Positions 50,101 to 63,080 of a stretch of 64,000 bases of DNA are shown one piece after another; the first letter of the stretch is position 1; every line of letters starts with the position of its first letter. The stretch spans positions 140,885-204,884 of the forward strand of contig JARDYH010000033.1 in NCBI GenBank assembly GCA_029215795.1. The letters are read 5' to 3'. A program made the translations under genes and the position numbers. Below the pieces are notes generated by a model. It saw only the letters and a program-made list of their open reading frames with translations. It ran no database searches and was not told the origin of the DNA. Origin of the DNA: Anniella stebbinsi. Taxonomy: Eukaryota > Chordata > Lepidosauria > Squamata > Anniellidae.

Positions 50101-53100
50101 CTTCCCCTAGTCTTCCCCTTCCCTCTATACAGCCCCTTCTTCCCCTAGACTTCCCCTAGACTTCCCCTTTCCTCTATACTTCCCCTTCTTCCCCTAGACT
50201 TCCCCTAGACTTCCCCTTCTCGCTATACTTCCCTTTCTTCCCCTAGACTTCCCCTAGACTTCCACTTCCCTCTATACTTCCCCTTCTTCCCCTAGACTTC
50301 CCCTAGACTTCCCCTTCCCTCTATACTTCCCCTTCTTCCCCTAGACTTCCCCTTCTTCCCCTAGACTTCCCCTTCTTCCCTTAGATTTCCCCTTCTCCCC
50401 CTAGACTTCCCCTAGACTTCCCCTTCCCTCTATACTTCCCCTTCTTCCCCTAGACTTCCCCTTCTTCTCCTAGACTTCCCCTTCTTCCCCTAGACTTCCC
50501 CTTCCCTCTATACTTCCCCTTCTTCCCCTAGACTTCCCCTAGACTTCCCCTACTTCCCCTTGACTTCCCCTTCTTCCACTAGACTTCCCCTAGACTTCCC
50601 CTTCCCTCTATACTTCCCCTTCTTCCCCTAGACTTCCCCTTCTTCCCTAGACTTCCCCTTCTTCCCCTAGACTTCCCCTAAACTTCCCCTTCCCTCTATA
50701 CTTCCCCTTCTTCCCCTAGACCTCCCCTTCTTCCCCTAGACTTCCCCTAGACTTCCCCTTCCCTCTATACTTCCCCTTCTTCCCCTAGACTTCCCCTAGA
50801 CTTCCCCTTCCCTCTATACTGCCCCTTCTTCCCCTAGACTTCCCCTAGACTTCCCCTTTCCTCTGTACTTCCCCTTCTTCCCCTAGACTTCCCCTAGACT
50901 TCCCCTTCCCTCTATACTTCCCCTTCTTCCATTAGACTTCCCCTTCCCTCTATACTTCCCCTTCTTCCTCTAGATTTCCCCTAGACTTCCCCTTCTTCTC
51001 CTAGACTTCCCCTAGACTTCCCCTTCCCTCTATACTTCCCCTTCTTCCCCTAGTCTACCCCTTGACTTCCCCTTCCCTCTATACTTCCCCTTCTTCCCCT
51101 AGACTTCCACGTCTCCCCTAGACTTCCCCTTCTTCCCCAAGACTTCCCCTACACTTCCCCTTCCCTCTATACTTCCCCTTCTTCCCTAGACTTCCCCTAG
51201 ATTTCCCCTTCTTCCCCTAGACTTCCCCTTCCCTCTATACTTCCCCTTCTTCCCCTAGAGTTCCCCTTCTTCTCCTAGATTTCCCCTTCTTCCCCTAGAC
51301 TTCCCCTTTCCTCTATACTTCCCCTTCTTCCCCTAGACTTCCCCTAGACTTCCCCTTCTTCCCCTAGACTTCCCCTTTTTCCCCTAGACTTCCCCTTCCC
51401 TCTATATTTCCTCTTCTTCCCCTAGATTTCCCCTTCTTCCCCTAGACTTCCCCTTCTTCCCCTAGACTTCCCGTAGACTTCCCCTTCCCTCTATACCTTC
51501 CCTTCTTCCCCTTCTTCCCCTAGACTTCCCCTAGACTTCCCCTTCCCTCTATACAGCCCCTTCTTCCCCTAGACTTCCCCTAGACTTCCCCTTTCCTCTA
51601 TACTTCCCCTTCTTCCCCTAGACTTCCCCTAGACTTCCCCTTCTCGCTATACTTCCCTTTCTTCCCCTAGACTTCCCCTAGACTTCCCCTTCCCTCTATA
51701 CTTCCCCTTCTTCCCCTAGACTTCCCCTAGACTTCCCCTTCCCTCTATACTTCCCCTTCTTCCCCTAGACTTCCCCTTCTTCCCCTAGACTTCCCCTTCT
51801 TCCCTTAGATTTCCCCTTCTCCCCCTAGACTTCCCCTAGACTTCCCCTTCCCTCTATACTTCCCCTTCTTCCCCTAGACTTCCCCTTCTTCTCCTAGACT
51901 TCCCCTTCTTCCCCTAGACTTCCCCTTCCCTCTATACTTCCCCTTCTTCCCCTAGACTTCCCCTAGACTTCCCCTACTTCCCCTTGACTTCCCCTTCTTC
52001 CCCTAGACTTCCCCTAGACTTCCCGTTCCCTCTATACTTCCCCTTCTTCCCCTAGACTTCCCCTTCTTCCCTAGACTTCCCCTTCTTCCCCTAGACTTCC
52101 CCTAAACTTCCCCTTCCCTCTATACTTCCCCTTCTTCCCCTAGACCTCCCCTTCTTCCCCTAGACTTCCCCTAGACTTCCCCTTCCCTCTATACTTCCCC
52201 TTCTTCCCCTAGACTTCCCCTAGACTTCCCCTTCCCTCTATACTGCCCCTTCTTCCCCTAGACTTCCCCTAGACTTCCCCTTTCCTCTGTACTTCCCCTT
52301 CTTCCCCTAGATTTCCACTAGACTTCCCCTTCCCTCTATACTTTCCCTTCTTCCTCTAGACTTCCCCTAGACTTCCCCTTCTTCCCCTAGACTTCCCCTA
52401 GACTTCCCCTTCCCTCTATACTTCCCCTTCTTCCATTAGACTTCCCCTTCCCTCTATACTTCCCCTTCTTCCTCTAGATTTCCCCTAGACTTCCCCTTCT
52501 TCTCCTAGACTTCCCCTAGACTTCCCCTTCCCTCTATACTTCCCCTTCTTCCCCTAGTCTACCCCTTGACTTCCCCTTCCCTCTATACTTCCCCTTCTTC
52601 CCCTAGACTTCCACGTCTCCCCTAGACTTCCCCTTCTTCCCCAAGACTTCCCCTACACTTCCCCTTCCCTCTATACTTCCCCTTCTTCCCTAGACTTCCC
52701 CTAGATTTCCCCTTCTTCCCCTAGACTTCCCCTTCCCTCTATACTTCCCCTTCTTCCCCTAGACTTCCCCTAGACTTCCCCTTCTTCCCCTAGACTTCCC
52801 CTTTTTCCCCTAGACTTCCCCTTCCCTCTATACTTCCTCTTCTTCCCCTAGATTTCCCCTTCTTCCCCTAGACTTCCCCTTCTTCCCCTAGACTTCCCGT
52901 AGACTTCCCCTTCCCTCTATACCTTCCCTTCTTCCCCTTCTTCCCCTAGACTTCCCCTTCTACCCCTAGACTTCCCCTGGACTTCCCCTTCCCTCTATAC
53001 TTCCCCTTCTTCCCCTAGACTTTCTCTTCCCTCTATACTTCCCCTTCTTCCCCTAGACTTCCCCTTCTTCCCCTAGACTTCCCCTTCCCTCTATACTTCC

Positions 53101-56100
53101 CCTTCTTCCCCTAGACTTCCCCTAGACTTCCCTTCCCTCTATACTTCCCCTTCTTCCCCTAGACTTCCCCTAGACTTCCCCTTCCCTCTCTACTTCCCCT
53201 TCTTCCCCTAGACTTCCCCTTCTTCCCCTAGACTTCCCCTTCTTCCCCTAGACTTCCCCTTCTTCCCCTAGACTTCCCCTTTCCTCTATACTTCCCCTTT
53301 TTCCCCTAGACTTCCCCTAGACTTCCCCTTCTTCCCCTAGACTTCCCCTTTTTCCCCTAGACTTCCCCTTCCCTCTATACTTCCTCTTCTTCCCCTAGAT
53401 TTCCCCTTCTTCCCCTAGACTTCCCCTTCTTCCCCTAGACTTCCCGTAGACTTCCCCTTCCCTCTATACCTTCCCTTCTTCCCCTTCTTCCCCTAGACTT
53501 CCCCTTCTACCCCTAGACTTCCCCTGGACTTCCCCTTCCCTCTATACTTCCCCTTCTTCCCCTAGACTTTCTCTTCCCTCTATACTTCCCCTTCTTCCCC
53601 TAGACTTCCCCTTCTTCCCCTAGACTTCCCCTTCCCTCTATACTTCCCCTTCTTCCCCTAGACTTCCCCTAGACTTCCCTTCCCTCTCTACTTCCCCTTC
53701 TTCCCCTAGACTTCCCCTTCCCTCTATACTTCCCCTTCTTCCCCTAGACTACCCCTTCTTCCCTTAGACTTCCCCTAGTCTTCCCCTTCCCTCTATACTT
53801 CCCCTTCTTCCCCTAGACTTCCCCTAGACTTCCCCTTCCCTCTAGACTTCCCCTTCTTCCCCTAGACTTCCCCTAGACTTCCCCTTCCCTCTAGACTTCC
53901 CCTTCTTCCCCTAGACTTCCCCTTCTTCCCCTAGACTTCCCCTTCTTCCCCTAGACTTCCCCTAGACTTCCCCTTCCCTCTATACTTCCCCTTCTTCCCC
54001 TAGACTTCCCCTAGTCTTCCCCTTCCCTCTATACAGCCCCTTCTTCCCCTAGACTTCCCCTAGACTTCCCCTTTCCTCTATACTTCCCCTTCTTCCCCTA
54101 GACTTCCCCTAGACTTCCCCTTCTCGCTATACTTCCCTTTCTTCCCCTAGACTTCCCCTAGACTTCCCCTTCCCTCTATACTTCCCCTTCTTCCCCTAGA
54201 CTTCCCCTAGACTTCCCCTTCCCTCTATACTTCCCCTTCTTCCCCTAGACTTCCCCTTCTTCCCCTAGACTTCCCCTTCTTCCCTTAGATTTCCCCTTCT
54301 CCCCCTAGACTTCCCCTAGACTTCCCCTTCCCTCTATACTTCCCCTTCTTCCCCTAGACTTCCCCTTCTTCTCCTAGACTTCCCCTTCTTCCCCTAGACT
54401 TCCCCTTCCCTCTATACTTCCCCTTCTTCCCCTAGACTTCCCCTAGACTTCCCCTACTTCCCCTTGACTTCCCCTTCTTCCCCTAGACTTCCCCTAGACT
54501 TCCCCTTCCCTCTATACTTCCCCTTCTTCCCCTAGACTTCCCCTAGACTTCCCCTTCCCTCTCTACTTCGCCTTCTTCCCCTAGACTTCCCCTTCTTCCC
54601 CTAGACTTCCCCTTCTTCCCCTAGACTTCCCCTTCTTCCCCTAGACTTCCCCTTTCCTCTATACTTCCCCTTCTTCCCCTAGACTTCCCCTAGACTTCCC
54701 CTTCTTCCCCTAGACTTCCCCTTTTTCCCCTAGACTTCCCCTTCCCTCTATACTTCCTCTTCTTCCCCTAGATTTCCCCTTCTTCCCCTAGACTTCCCCT
54801 TCTTCCCCTAGACTTCCCGTAGACTTCCCCTTCCCTCTATACCTTCCCTTCTTCCCCTTCTTCCCCTAGACTTCCCCTTCTACCCCTAGACTTCCCCTGG
54901 ACTTCCCCTTCCCTCTATACTTCCCCTTCTTCCCCTAGACTTTCTCTTCCCTCTATACTTCCCCTTCTTCCCCTAGACTTCCCCTTCTTCCCCTAGACTT
55001 CCCCTTCCCTCTATACTTCCCCTTCTTCCCCTAGACTTCCCCTAGACTTCCCTTCCCTCTCTACTTCCCCTTCTTCCCCTAGACTTCCCCTTCCCTCTAT
55101 ACTTCCCCTTCTTCCCCTAGACTTCCCCTTCTTCCCTTAGACTTCCCCTAGACTTCCCCTTCCCTCTATACTTCCCCTTCTTCCCCTAGACTTCCCCTAG
55201 ACTTCCCCTTCCCTCTAGACTTCCCCTTCTTCCCCTAGACTTCCCCTAGACTTCCCCTTCCCTCTAGACTTCCCCTTCTTCCCCTAGACTTCCCCTTCTT
55301 CCCCTAGACTTCCCCTTCTTCCCCTAGACTTCCCCTAGACTTCCCCTTCCCTCTATACTTCCCCTTCTTCCCCTAGACTTCCCCTAGTCTTCCCCTTCCC
55401 TCTATACAGCCCCTTCTTCCCCTAGACTTCCCCTAGACTTCCCCTTTCCTCTATACTTCCCCTTCTTCCCCTAGACTTCCCCTAGACTTCCCCTTCTCGC
55501 TATACTTCCCTTTCTTCCCCTAGACTTCCCCTAGACTTCCCCTTCCCTCTATACTTCCCCTTCTTCCCCTAGACTTCCCCTTCCCTCTATACTTCCTCTT
55601 CTTCCCCTAGATTTCCCCTTCTTCCCCTAGACTTCCCCTTCTTCCCCTAGACTTCCCGTAGACTTCCCCTTCCCTCTATACCTTCCCTTCTTCCCCTTCT
55701 TCCCCTAGACTTCCCCTTCTACCCCTAGACTTCCCCTGGACTTCCCCTTCCCTCTATACTTCCCCTTCTTCCCCTAGACTTTCTCTTCCCTCTATACTTC
55801 CCCTTCTTCCCCTAGACTTCCCCTTCTTCCCCTAGACTTCCCCTTCCCTCTATACTTCCCCTTCTTCCCCTAGACTTCCCCTAGACTTCCCTTCCCTCTA
55901 TACTTCCCCTTCTTCCCCTAGACTTCCCCTAGACTTCCCCTTCCCTCTCTACTTCCCCTTCTTCCCCTAGACTTCCCCTTCTTCCCCTAGACTTCCCCTT
56001 CTTCCCCTAGACTTCCCCTTCTTCCCCTAGACTTCCCCTAGACTTCCCTTCCCTCTATACTTCCCCTTCTTCCCCTAGACTTCCCCTAGACTTCCCCTTC

Positions 56101-57331
56101 CCTCTATACTTCCCCTTCTTCCATTAGACTTCCCCTTCCCTCTATACTTCCCCTGCTTCCCCTAGACTTCCCCTAGACTTCCCCTTCTTCCCCTAGACTT
56201 CCCCTAGACTTCCCCTTCCCTCTATACTTCCCCTTCTTCCCCTAGACTTCCCCTTCCCTCTATACTTCCCCTTCTTCCCCTAAACTTCCCCTTCTTCCCC
56301 TAGACTTCCTCTTCTTCCCCTAGACTTCCCCTTCCCTCTATACTTCCCCTTCTTCCCTTAGACTTCCCCTTCTTCCCTTAGACTTCCCCTTCTTCCCCTA
56401 TACTTCCCCTTCCCTCTATACTTCCCCTTCGTCCCCTAGACTTCCCCTAGACTTCCCCTTCTTCCCCTAGACTTCCCCTAGACTTCCCCTTCCCTCTATA
56501 CTTCCCCTTCTTTCCCTAGACTTCCCCTTCCCTCTATACTTCCCCTTCTTCCCCTAGACTTCCCCTTCTTCCCCTAGACTTCCTCTTCTTCCCCTAGACT
56601 TCCCCTTCCCTCTATACTTCCCCTTCTTCCCCTAGACTTCCCCTTCTTCCCTTAGACTTCCCCTTCTTCCCCTATACTTCCCCTTCCCTCTGTACTTCCC
56701 CTTCTTCCCCTAGACTTCCCCTAGACTTCCCCTTCCCTCTATACTTCCCCTTCTTCCCCTAGATTTCCCCTTCTTCCCTTAGACTTCCCCTTCTTCCCCT
56801 ATACTTCCCCTTCCCTCTATACTTCCCCTTCTTCCCCTAGACTTCCCCTAGACTTCCCCTTCCCGCTATACTTCCCCTTCTTCCCCTAGACTTCTCCTAG
56901 ACTTCCCCTTCATCCCCTAGACTTCCCCTTCTTCCCCTAGACTTCCCGTAGACTTCCCCTTCCCTCTATACTTTCCCTTCTTCCCCTAGACTTCCCCTAG
57001 ACTTCCCCTTCTTCCCCTAGACTTCCCCTAGACTTCCCCTTCCCTCTATACTTCCCCTTATTCCATTAGACTTACCCTTCCCTCTATACTTCCCCTGCTT
57101 CCCCTAGACTTCCCCTAGACTTCCCCTTCTTCCCCTAGACTTCCCCTAGACTTCCCCTTCCTTCTATACTTCCCCTTCTTCCCCTAGACTTCCCCTTCCC
57201 TCTATACTTCCCCTTCTTCCCCTAGACTTCCCCTTCTTCCCCTAGACTTCCTCTTCTTCCCCTGGACTTCCCCTTCCCTCTATACTTCCCCTTCTTCCCC
57301 TAGACTTCCCCTTCTTCCCCTAGACTTCCCC
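47178..57331. repeat. 13.27-kb higher-order relationship, right copy
   Basis: Nearly identical to the left copy. Differences I saw are the restored C noted there and a single acttcgcc variant near 54569 where the left copy has acttcccc. It is separated from the end of the left copy by about 3.1 kb (44062-47177) of a locally shuffled region. After about 57331 the sequence aligns instead to 46.47-47.35 kb with offset 10,861 bp (ctaaac at 46580 and 57441; cassette heads at 46986 and 57847). Confidence 0.87.
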
Positions 57332-58337
57332 TTCTTCCCCTAGACTTCCCCTAGACTTCCCCTTCCCTCTATACTTCCCCTTCTTCCCCTAGACTTCCCC
57401 TTCTTCCCCTAGACTTCCCCTTCTTCCCCTAGACTTCCCCTAAACTTCCCCTTCCCTCTATACTTCCCCTTCTTCCCCTAGACTTCCCCTTCTTCCCCTA
57501 GACTTCCCCTAGACTTCCCCTTCCCTCTATACTTCCCCTTCTTCCCCTAGACTTCCCCTAGACTTCCCCTTCCCTCTATACTGCCCCTTCTTCCCCTAGA
57601 CTTCCCCTAGACTTCCCCTTCCCTCTATACTTTCCCTTCTTCCCCTAGACTTCCCCTAGACTTCCCCTTCTTCCCCTAGACTTCCCCTAGACTTCCCCTT
57701 CCCTCTATACTTCCCCTTCTTCCATTAGACTTCCCCTTCCCTCTATACTTCCCCTTCTTCCTCTAGATTTCCCCTAGACTTCCCCTTCTTCTCCTAGACT
57801 TCCCCTAGACTTCCCCTTCCCTCTATACTTCCCCTTCTTCCCCTAGTCTACCCCTTGACTTCCCCTTCCCTCTATACTTCCCCTTCTTCCCCTAGACTTC
57901 CACGTCTCCCCTAGACTTCCCCTTCTTCCCCAAGACTTCCCCTACACTTCCCCTTCCCTCTATACTTCCCCTTCTTCCCTAGACTTCCCCTAGATTTCCC
58001 CTTCTTCCCCTAGACTTCCCCTTCCCTCTATACTTCCTCTTCTTCCCCTAGAGTTCCCCTTCTTCTCCTAGATTTCCCCTTCTTCCCCTAGACTTCCCCT
58101 TTCCTCTATACTTCCCCTTCTTCCCCTAGACTTCCCCTAGACTTCCCCTTCTTCCCCTAGACTTCCCCTTTTTCCCCTAGACTTCCCCTTCCCTCTATAC
58201 TTCCTCTTCTTCCCCTAGATTTCCCCTTCTTCCCCTAGACTTCCCCTTCTTCCCCTAGACTTCCCGTAGACTTCCCCTTCCCTCTATACCTTCCCTTCTT
58301 CCCCTTCTTCCCCTAGACTTCCCCTTCTACCCCTAGA
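57256..58337. repeat. 1,082-bp tandem unit, copy 1
   Basis: Matches the next unit at offset 1082 bp: ctaaac at 57441/58523 and the cassette head at 57847/58929. The unit is a run of A and ZAB words followed by a near-complete marker cassette that stops after cctggac and lacks the usual gactttctc end. Confidence 0.87.
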
Positions 58338-59420
58338 CTTCCCCTGGACTTCCCCTTCCCTCTATACTTCCCCTTCTTCCCCTAGACTTCCCCTTCTTCC
58401 CCTAGACTTCCCCTTCTTCCCCTAGACTTCCCCTAGACTTCCCCTTCCCTCTATACTTCCCCTTCTTCCCCTAGACTTCCCCTTCTTCCCCTAGACTTCC
58501 CCTTCTTCCCCTAGACTTCCCCTAAACTTCCCCTTCTCTCTATACTTCCCCTTCTTCCCCTAGACTTCCCCTTCTTCCCCTAGACTTCCCCTAGACTTCC
58601 CCTTCCCTCTATACTTCCCCTTCTTCCCCTAGACTTCCCCTAGACTTCCCCTTCCCTCTATACTGCCCCTTCTTCCCCTAGACTTCCCCTAGACTTCCCC
58701 TTCCCTCTATACTTTCCCTTCTTCCCCTAGACTTCCCCTAGACTTCCCCTTCTTCCCCTAGACTTCCCCTAGACTTCCCCTTCCCTCTATACTTCCCCTT
58801 CTTCCATTAGACTTCCCCTTCCCTCTATACTTCCCCTTCTTCCTCTAGATTTCCCCTAGACTTCCCCTTCTTCTCCTAGACTTCCCCTAGACTTCCCCTT
58901 CCCTCTATACTTCCCCTTCTTCCCCTAGTCTACCCCTTGACTTCCCCTTCCCTCTATACTTCCCCTTCTTCCCCTAGACTTCCACGTCTCCCCTAGACTT
59001 CCCCTTCTTCCCCAAGACTTCCCCTACACTTCCCCTTCCCTTTATACTTCCCCTTCTTCCCTAGACTTCCCCTAGATTTCCCCTTCTTCCCCTAGACTTC
59101 CCCTTCCCTCTATACTTCCCCTTCTTCCCCTAGAGTTCCCCTTCTTCTCCTAGATTTCCCCTTCTTCCCCTAGACTTCCCCTTTCCTCTATACTTCCCCT
59201 TCTTCCCCTAGACTTCCCCTTTTTCCCCTAGACTTCCCCTTCCCTCTATACTTCCTCTTCTTCCCCTAGATTTCCCCTTCTTCCCCTAGACCTCTCCTTC
59301 TTCCCCTAGACTTCCCGTAGACTTCCCCTTCCCTCTATACCTTCCCTTCTTCCCCTTCTTCCCCTAGACTTCCCCTTCTACCCCTAGACTTCCCCTGGAC
59401 TTCCCCTTCCCTCTATACTT
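58338..59420. repeat. 1,082-bp tandem unit, copy 2
   Basis: Same order as copy 1, with a 31-bp loss (A+B) before ctttttcccc that reduces the offset to 1051 bp at the tacctt marker (58287/59338). Private variants are ccctttatac near 59040, ttctctctatac near 58534 and acctctcc near 59290. It ends by joining an orphan middle part of a cassette (about 59455-59625: caagac, ctacac, gagttcc, tctcctagattt). Confidence 0.85.
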
Positions 59421-59639
59421 TCCCTTCTTCCCCTAGACTTCCCCTAGACTTCCCCTTCTTCCCCAAGACTTCCCCTACACTTCCCCTTCCCTCTATACTT
59501 CCCCTTCTTCCCTAGACTTCCCCTAGATTTCCCCTTCTTCCCCTAGACTTCCCCTTCCCTCTATACTTCCCCTTCTTCCCCTAGAGTTCCCCTTCTTCTC
59601 CTAGATTTCCCCTTCTTCCCCTAGACTTCCCCTAGACTT

Positions 59640-61088
59640 CCCCTTCCCTCTATACGTCCCCTTCTTCCCCTAGACTTCCCCTTTCCTCTATACTTCCCCT
59701 TCTTCCCCTAGACTTCTCCTTCTTCCCCTAGACTTCCTCTTCTTCCCCTAGACTTCCCCTTCCCTCCATACTTCCCCTTCTTCCCCTAGACTTCCCCTTC
59801 TTCCCCTAGACTTCCCCTTCCCTCTATACTTCCCCTTCTTCCCCTAGACTTCCCCTAGACTTCCCCTTCCCTCTCTACTTCCCCTTCTTCCCCTAGACTT
59901 CCCCTTCTTCCCCTAGACATCCCCTTCTTCCCCTAGACTTCCCCTTCCCTCTATACTTCCCCTTCTTCCATTAGACTTCCCCTTCCCTCTATACTTCCCC
60001 TGCTTCCCCTAGACTTCCCCTAGACTTCCCCTTCTTCCCCTAGACTTCCTGTAGTCTTCCCCTTCCCTCTATACTTCCCCTTCTTCCCCTAGACTTCCCC
60101 TTCCCTCTATACTTCCCCTTCTTCCCCTAGACTTCCCCTTCTTCCCCTAGACTTCCTCTTCTTCCCTAGACTTCCCCTTCCCTCTATACTTCCCCTTCTT
60201 CCCCTAGACTTCCCCTTCTTCCCTTAGACTTCCCCTAGACTTCCCCTTCCCTCTATACTTCCCCTTCTTCCCCTAGACTTCCCCTAGACTTCCCCTTCCC
60301 TCTAGACTTCCCCTTCTTCCCCTAGACTTCCCCTAGACTTCCCCTTCTTCCCCTAGACTTCCCCTAGACTTCCCCTTCCCTCTATACTTCCCCTTCTTCC
60401 CCTAGACTTCCCCTAGTCTTCCCCTTCCCTCTATACTGCCCCTTCTTCCCCTAGACTTCCCCTAGACTTCCCCTTTCCTCTATACTTCCCCTTCTTCCCC
60501 TAGACTTCCCCTAGACTTCCCCTTCTCGCTATACTTCCCCTTCTTCCCCTAGACTTCCCCTAGACTTCCCCTTCCCTCTATACTTCCCCTTCTTCCCCTA
60601 GACTTCCCCTAGACTTCCCCTTCCCTCTATACTTCCCCTTCTTCCCCTAGACTTCCCCTTCTTCCCCTAGACTTCCCCTTCTTCCCTTAGATTTCCCATT
60701 CTCCCCCTAGACTTCCCCTAGACTTCCCCTTCCCTCTATACTTCCCCTTCTTCCCCTAGACTTCCCCTTCTTCTCCTAGACTTCCCCTTCTTCCCCTAGA
60801 CTTCCCCTTCCCTCTATACTTCCCCTTCTTCCCCTAGACTTCCCCTAGACTTCCCCTACTTCCCCTAGACTTCCCCTTCTTCCCCTAGACTTCCCCTAGA
60901 CTTCCCCTTCCCTCTATACTTCCCCTTCTTCCCCTAGACTTCCCCTTCTTCCCCTAGACTTCCCCTTCTTCCCCTAGACTTCCCCTAGACTTCCCCTTCC
61001 CTCTATACTTCCCCTTCTTCCCCTAGACTTCCCCTTCTTCCCCTAGACTTCCCCTAGACTTCCCCTTCCCTCTATACTTCCCCTTCTT
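59640..61088. repeat. Segment homologous to 10.17-11.7 kb
   Basis: After 59640 the array returns to the variant series seen at 10.17-11.7 kb and 25.4-26.9 kb: tatacgtcc, acttctcc, gacatcccc, ccattag, tgcttcccc (tgtttcccc at 10.54 kb), cctgtagtc (10584 and 60049), ttctcgctatac, cccattctcccc (11291 and 60698). The offset changes from 49,465 to 49,407 bp between those markers, showing net loss of modules. Distant parts of the array therefore share one higher-order ancestry. Confidence 0.8.
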
Positions 61089-61893
61089 CCCCTAGACTTC
61101 CCCTAGACTTCCCCTTCCCTCTATACTGCCCCTTCTTCCCCTAGACTTCCCCTAGACTTAACCTTTCCTCTATACTTCCCCTTCTTCCCCTAGACTTCCA
61201 CTAGACTTCCCCTTCCCTCTATACTTTCCCTTCTTCCCCTAGACTTCCCCTAGACTTCCCCTTCTTCCCCTAGACTTCCCCTAGACTTCCCCTTCCCTCT
61301 ATACTTCCCCTTCTTCCATTAGACTTCCCCTTCCCTCTATACTTCCCCTTCTTCCTCTAGATTTCCCCTAGACTTCCCCTTCTTCTCCTAGACTTCCCCT
61401 AGACTTCCCCTTCCCTCTATACTTCCCCTTCTTCCCCTAGTCTACCCCTTGACTTCCCCTTCCCTCTATACTTCCCCTTCTTCCCCTAGACTTCCACGTC
61501 TTCCCCTAGACTTCCCCTTCTTCCCCAAGACTTCCCCTACACTTCCCCTTCCCTCTATACTTCCCCTTCTTCCCTAGACTTCCCCTAGATTTCCCCTTCT
61601 TCCCCTAGACTTCCCCTTCCCTCTATACTTCCCCTTCTTCCCCTAGAGTTCCCCTTCTTCTCCTAGATTTCCCCTTCTTCCCCTAGACTTCCCCTTTCCT
61701 CTATACTTCCCCTTCTTCCCCTAGACTTCCCCTTTTTCCCCTAGACTTCCCCTTCCCTCTATACTTCCTCTTCTTCCCCTAGATTTCCCCTTCTTCCCCT
61801 AGACCTCCCCTTCTTCCCCTAGACTTCCCGTAGACTTCCCCTTCCCTCTATACCTTCCCTTCTTCCCCTTCTTCCCCTAGACTTCCCCTTCTA
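61089..61893. repeat. 805-bp tandem unit, copy 1
   Basis: Offset 805 bp to the next unit at tatactgcc (61128/61933), gacttaacc (61159/61964) and the cassette head (61441/62246). The gacttaacc variant is otherwise seen at 11751 and 26951, so the unit derives from the same lineage as that part of the 15.2-kb repeat. Confidence 0.9.
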
Positions 61894-62720
61894 CCCCTAG
61901 ACTTCCCCTAGACTTCCCCTTCCCTCTATACTGCCCCTTCTTCCCCTAGACTTCCCCTAGACTTAACCTTTCCTCTATACTTCCCCTTCTTCCCCTAGAC
62001 TTCCACTAGACTTCCCCTTCCCTCTATACTTTCCCTTCTTCCCCTAGACTTCCCCTAGACTTCCCCTTCTTCCCCTAGACTTCCCCTAGACTTCCCCTTC
62101 CCTCTATACTTCCCCTTCTTCCATTAGACTTCCCCTTCCCTCTATACTTCCCCTTCTTCCTCTAGATTTCCCCTAGACTTCCCCTTCTTCTCCTAGACTT
62201 CCCCTAGACTTCCCCTTCCCTCTATACTTCCCCTTCTTCCCCTAGTCTACCCCTTGACTTCCCCTTCCCTCTATACTTCCCCTTCTTCCCCTAGACTTCC
62301 ACGTCTTCCCCTAGACTTCCCCTTCTTCCCCAAGACTTCCCCTACACTTCCCCTTCCCTCTATACTTCCCCTTCTTCCCTAGACTTCCCCTAGATTTCCC
62401 CTTCTTCCCCTAGACTTCCCCTTCCCTCTATACTTCCCCTTCTTCCCCTAGAGTTCCCCTTCTTCTCCTAGATTTCCCCTTCTTCCCCTAGACTTCCCCT
62501 TTCCTCTATACTTCCCCTTCTTCCCCTAGACTTCCCCTTTTTCCCCTAGACTTCCCCTTCCCTCTATACTTCCTCTTCTTCCCCTAGATTTCCCCTTCTT
62601 CCCCTAGACCTCCCCTTCTTCCCCTAGACTTCCCGTAGACTTCCCCTTCCCTCTATACCTTCCCTTCTTCCCCTTCTTCCCCTCGACTTCCCCTTCTACC
62701 CCTAGACTTCCCCTGGACTT
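61894..62720. repeat. 805-bp tandem unit, copy 2
   Basis: Follows copy 1 directly. A private variant is cctcgac near 62684. It keeps the cassette through cctggac at about 62716. The sequence then continues into a third, partial copy at offset 756 bp (ccactag at 62003/62759; cassette head 62246/63002). That is exactly 49 bp, one ZAB word, shorter than the first period. Confidence 0.9.
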
Positions 62721-63080
62721 CCCCTTCCCTCTATACTTCCCCTTCTTCCCCTAGACTTCCACTAGACTTCCCCTTCCCTCTATACTTTCCCTTCTTCCCC
62801 TAGACTTCCCCTAGACTTCCCCTTCTTCCCCTAGACTTCCCCTAGACTTCCCCTTCCCTCTATACTTCCCCTTCTTCCATTAGACTTCCCCTTCCCTCTA
62901 TACTTCCCCTTCTTCCTCTAGATTTCCCCTAGACTTCCCCTTCTTCTCCTAGACTTCCCCTAGACTTCCCCTTCCCTCTATACTTCCCCTTCTTCCCCTA
63001 GTCTTCCCCATGACTTCCCCTTCCCTCTATACTTCCCCTTCTTCCCCTAGACTTCCACGTCTTCCCCTAGACTTCCCCTT
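62721..63080. repeat. Third, partial copy of the 805-bp unit
   Basis: Carries ccactag, actttccc, ccattag, ttcctctagattt, tctcctag, a decayed cassette head (gtcttccccatgac instead of gtctaccccttgac) and ccacgtc. It then returns to plain A and B modules and loses caagac and ctacac. The changed head contains the only plus-strand ATG I noticed, at 63010. Confidence 0.8.

Noticed and set aside
63001..63030. Plus-strand ATG as a gene start
   Set aside because: It results from a decayed cassette head (ccccatgac), and the frame is closed by TAG within the next few modules.
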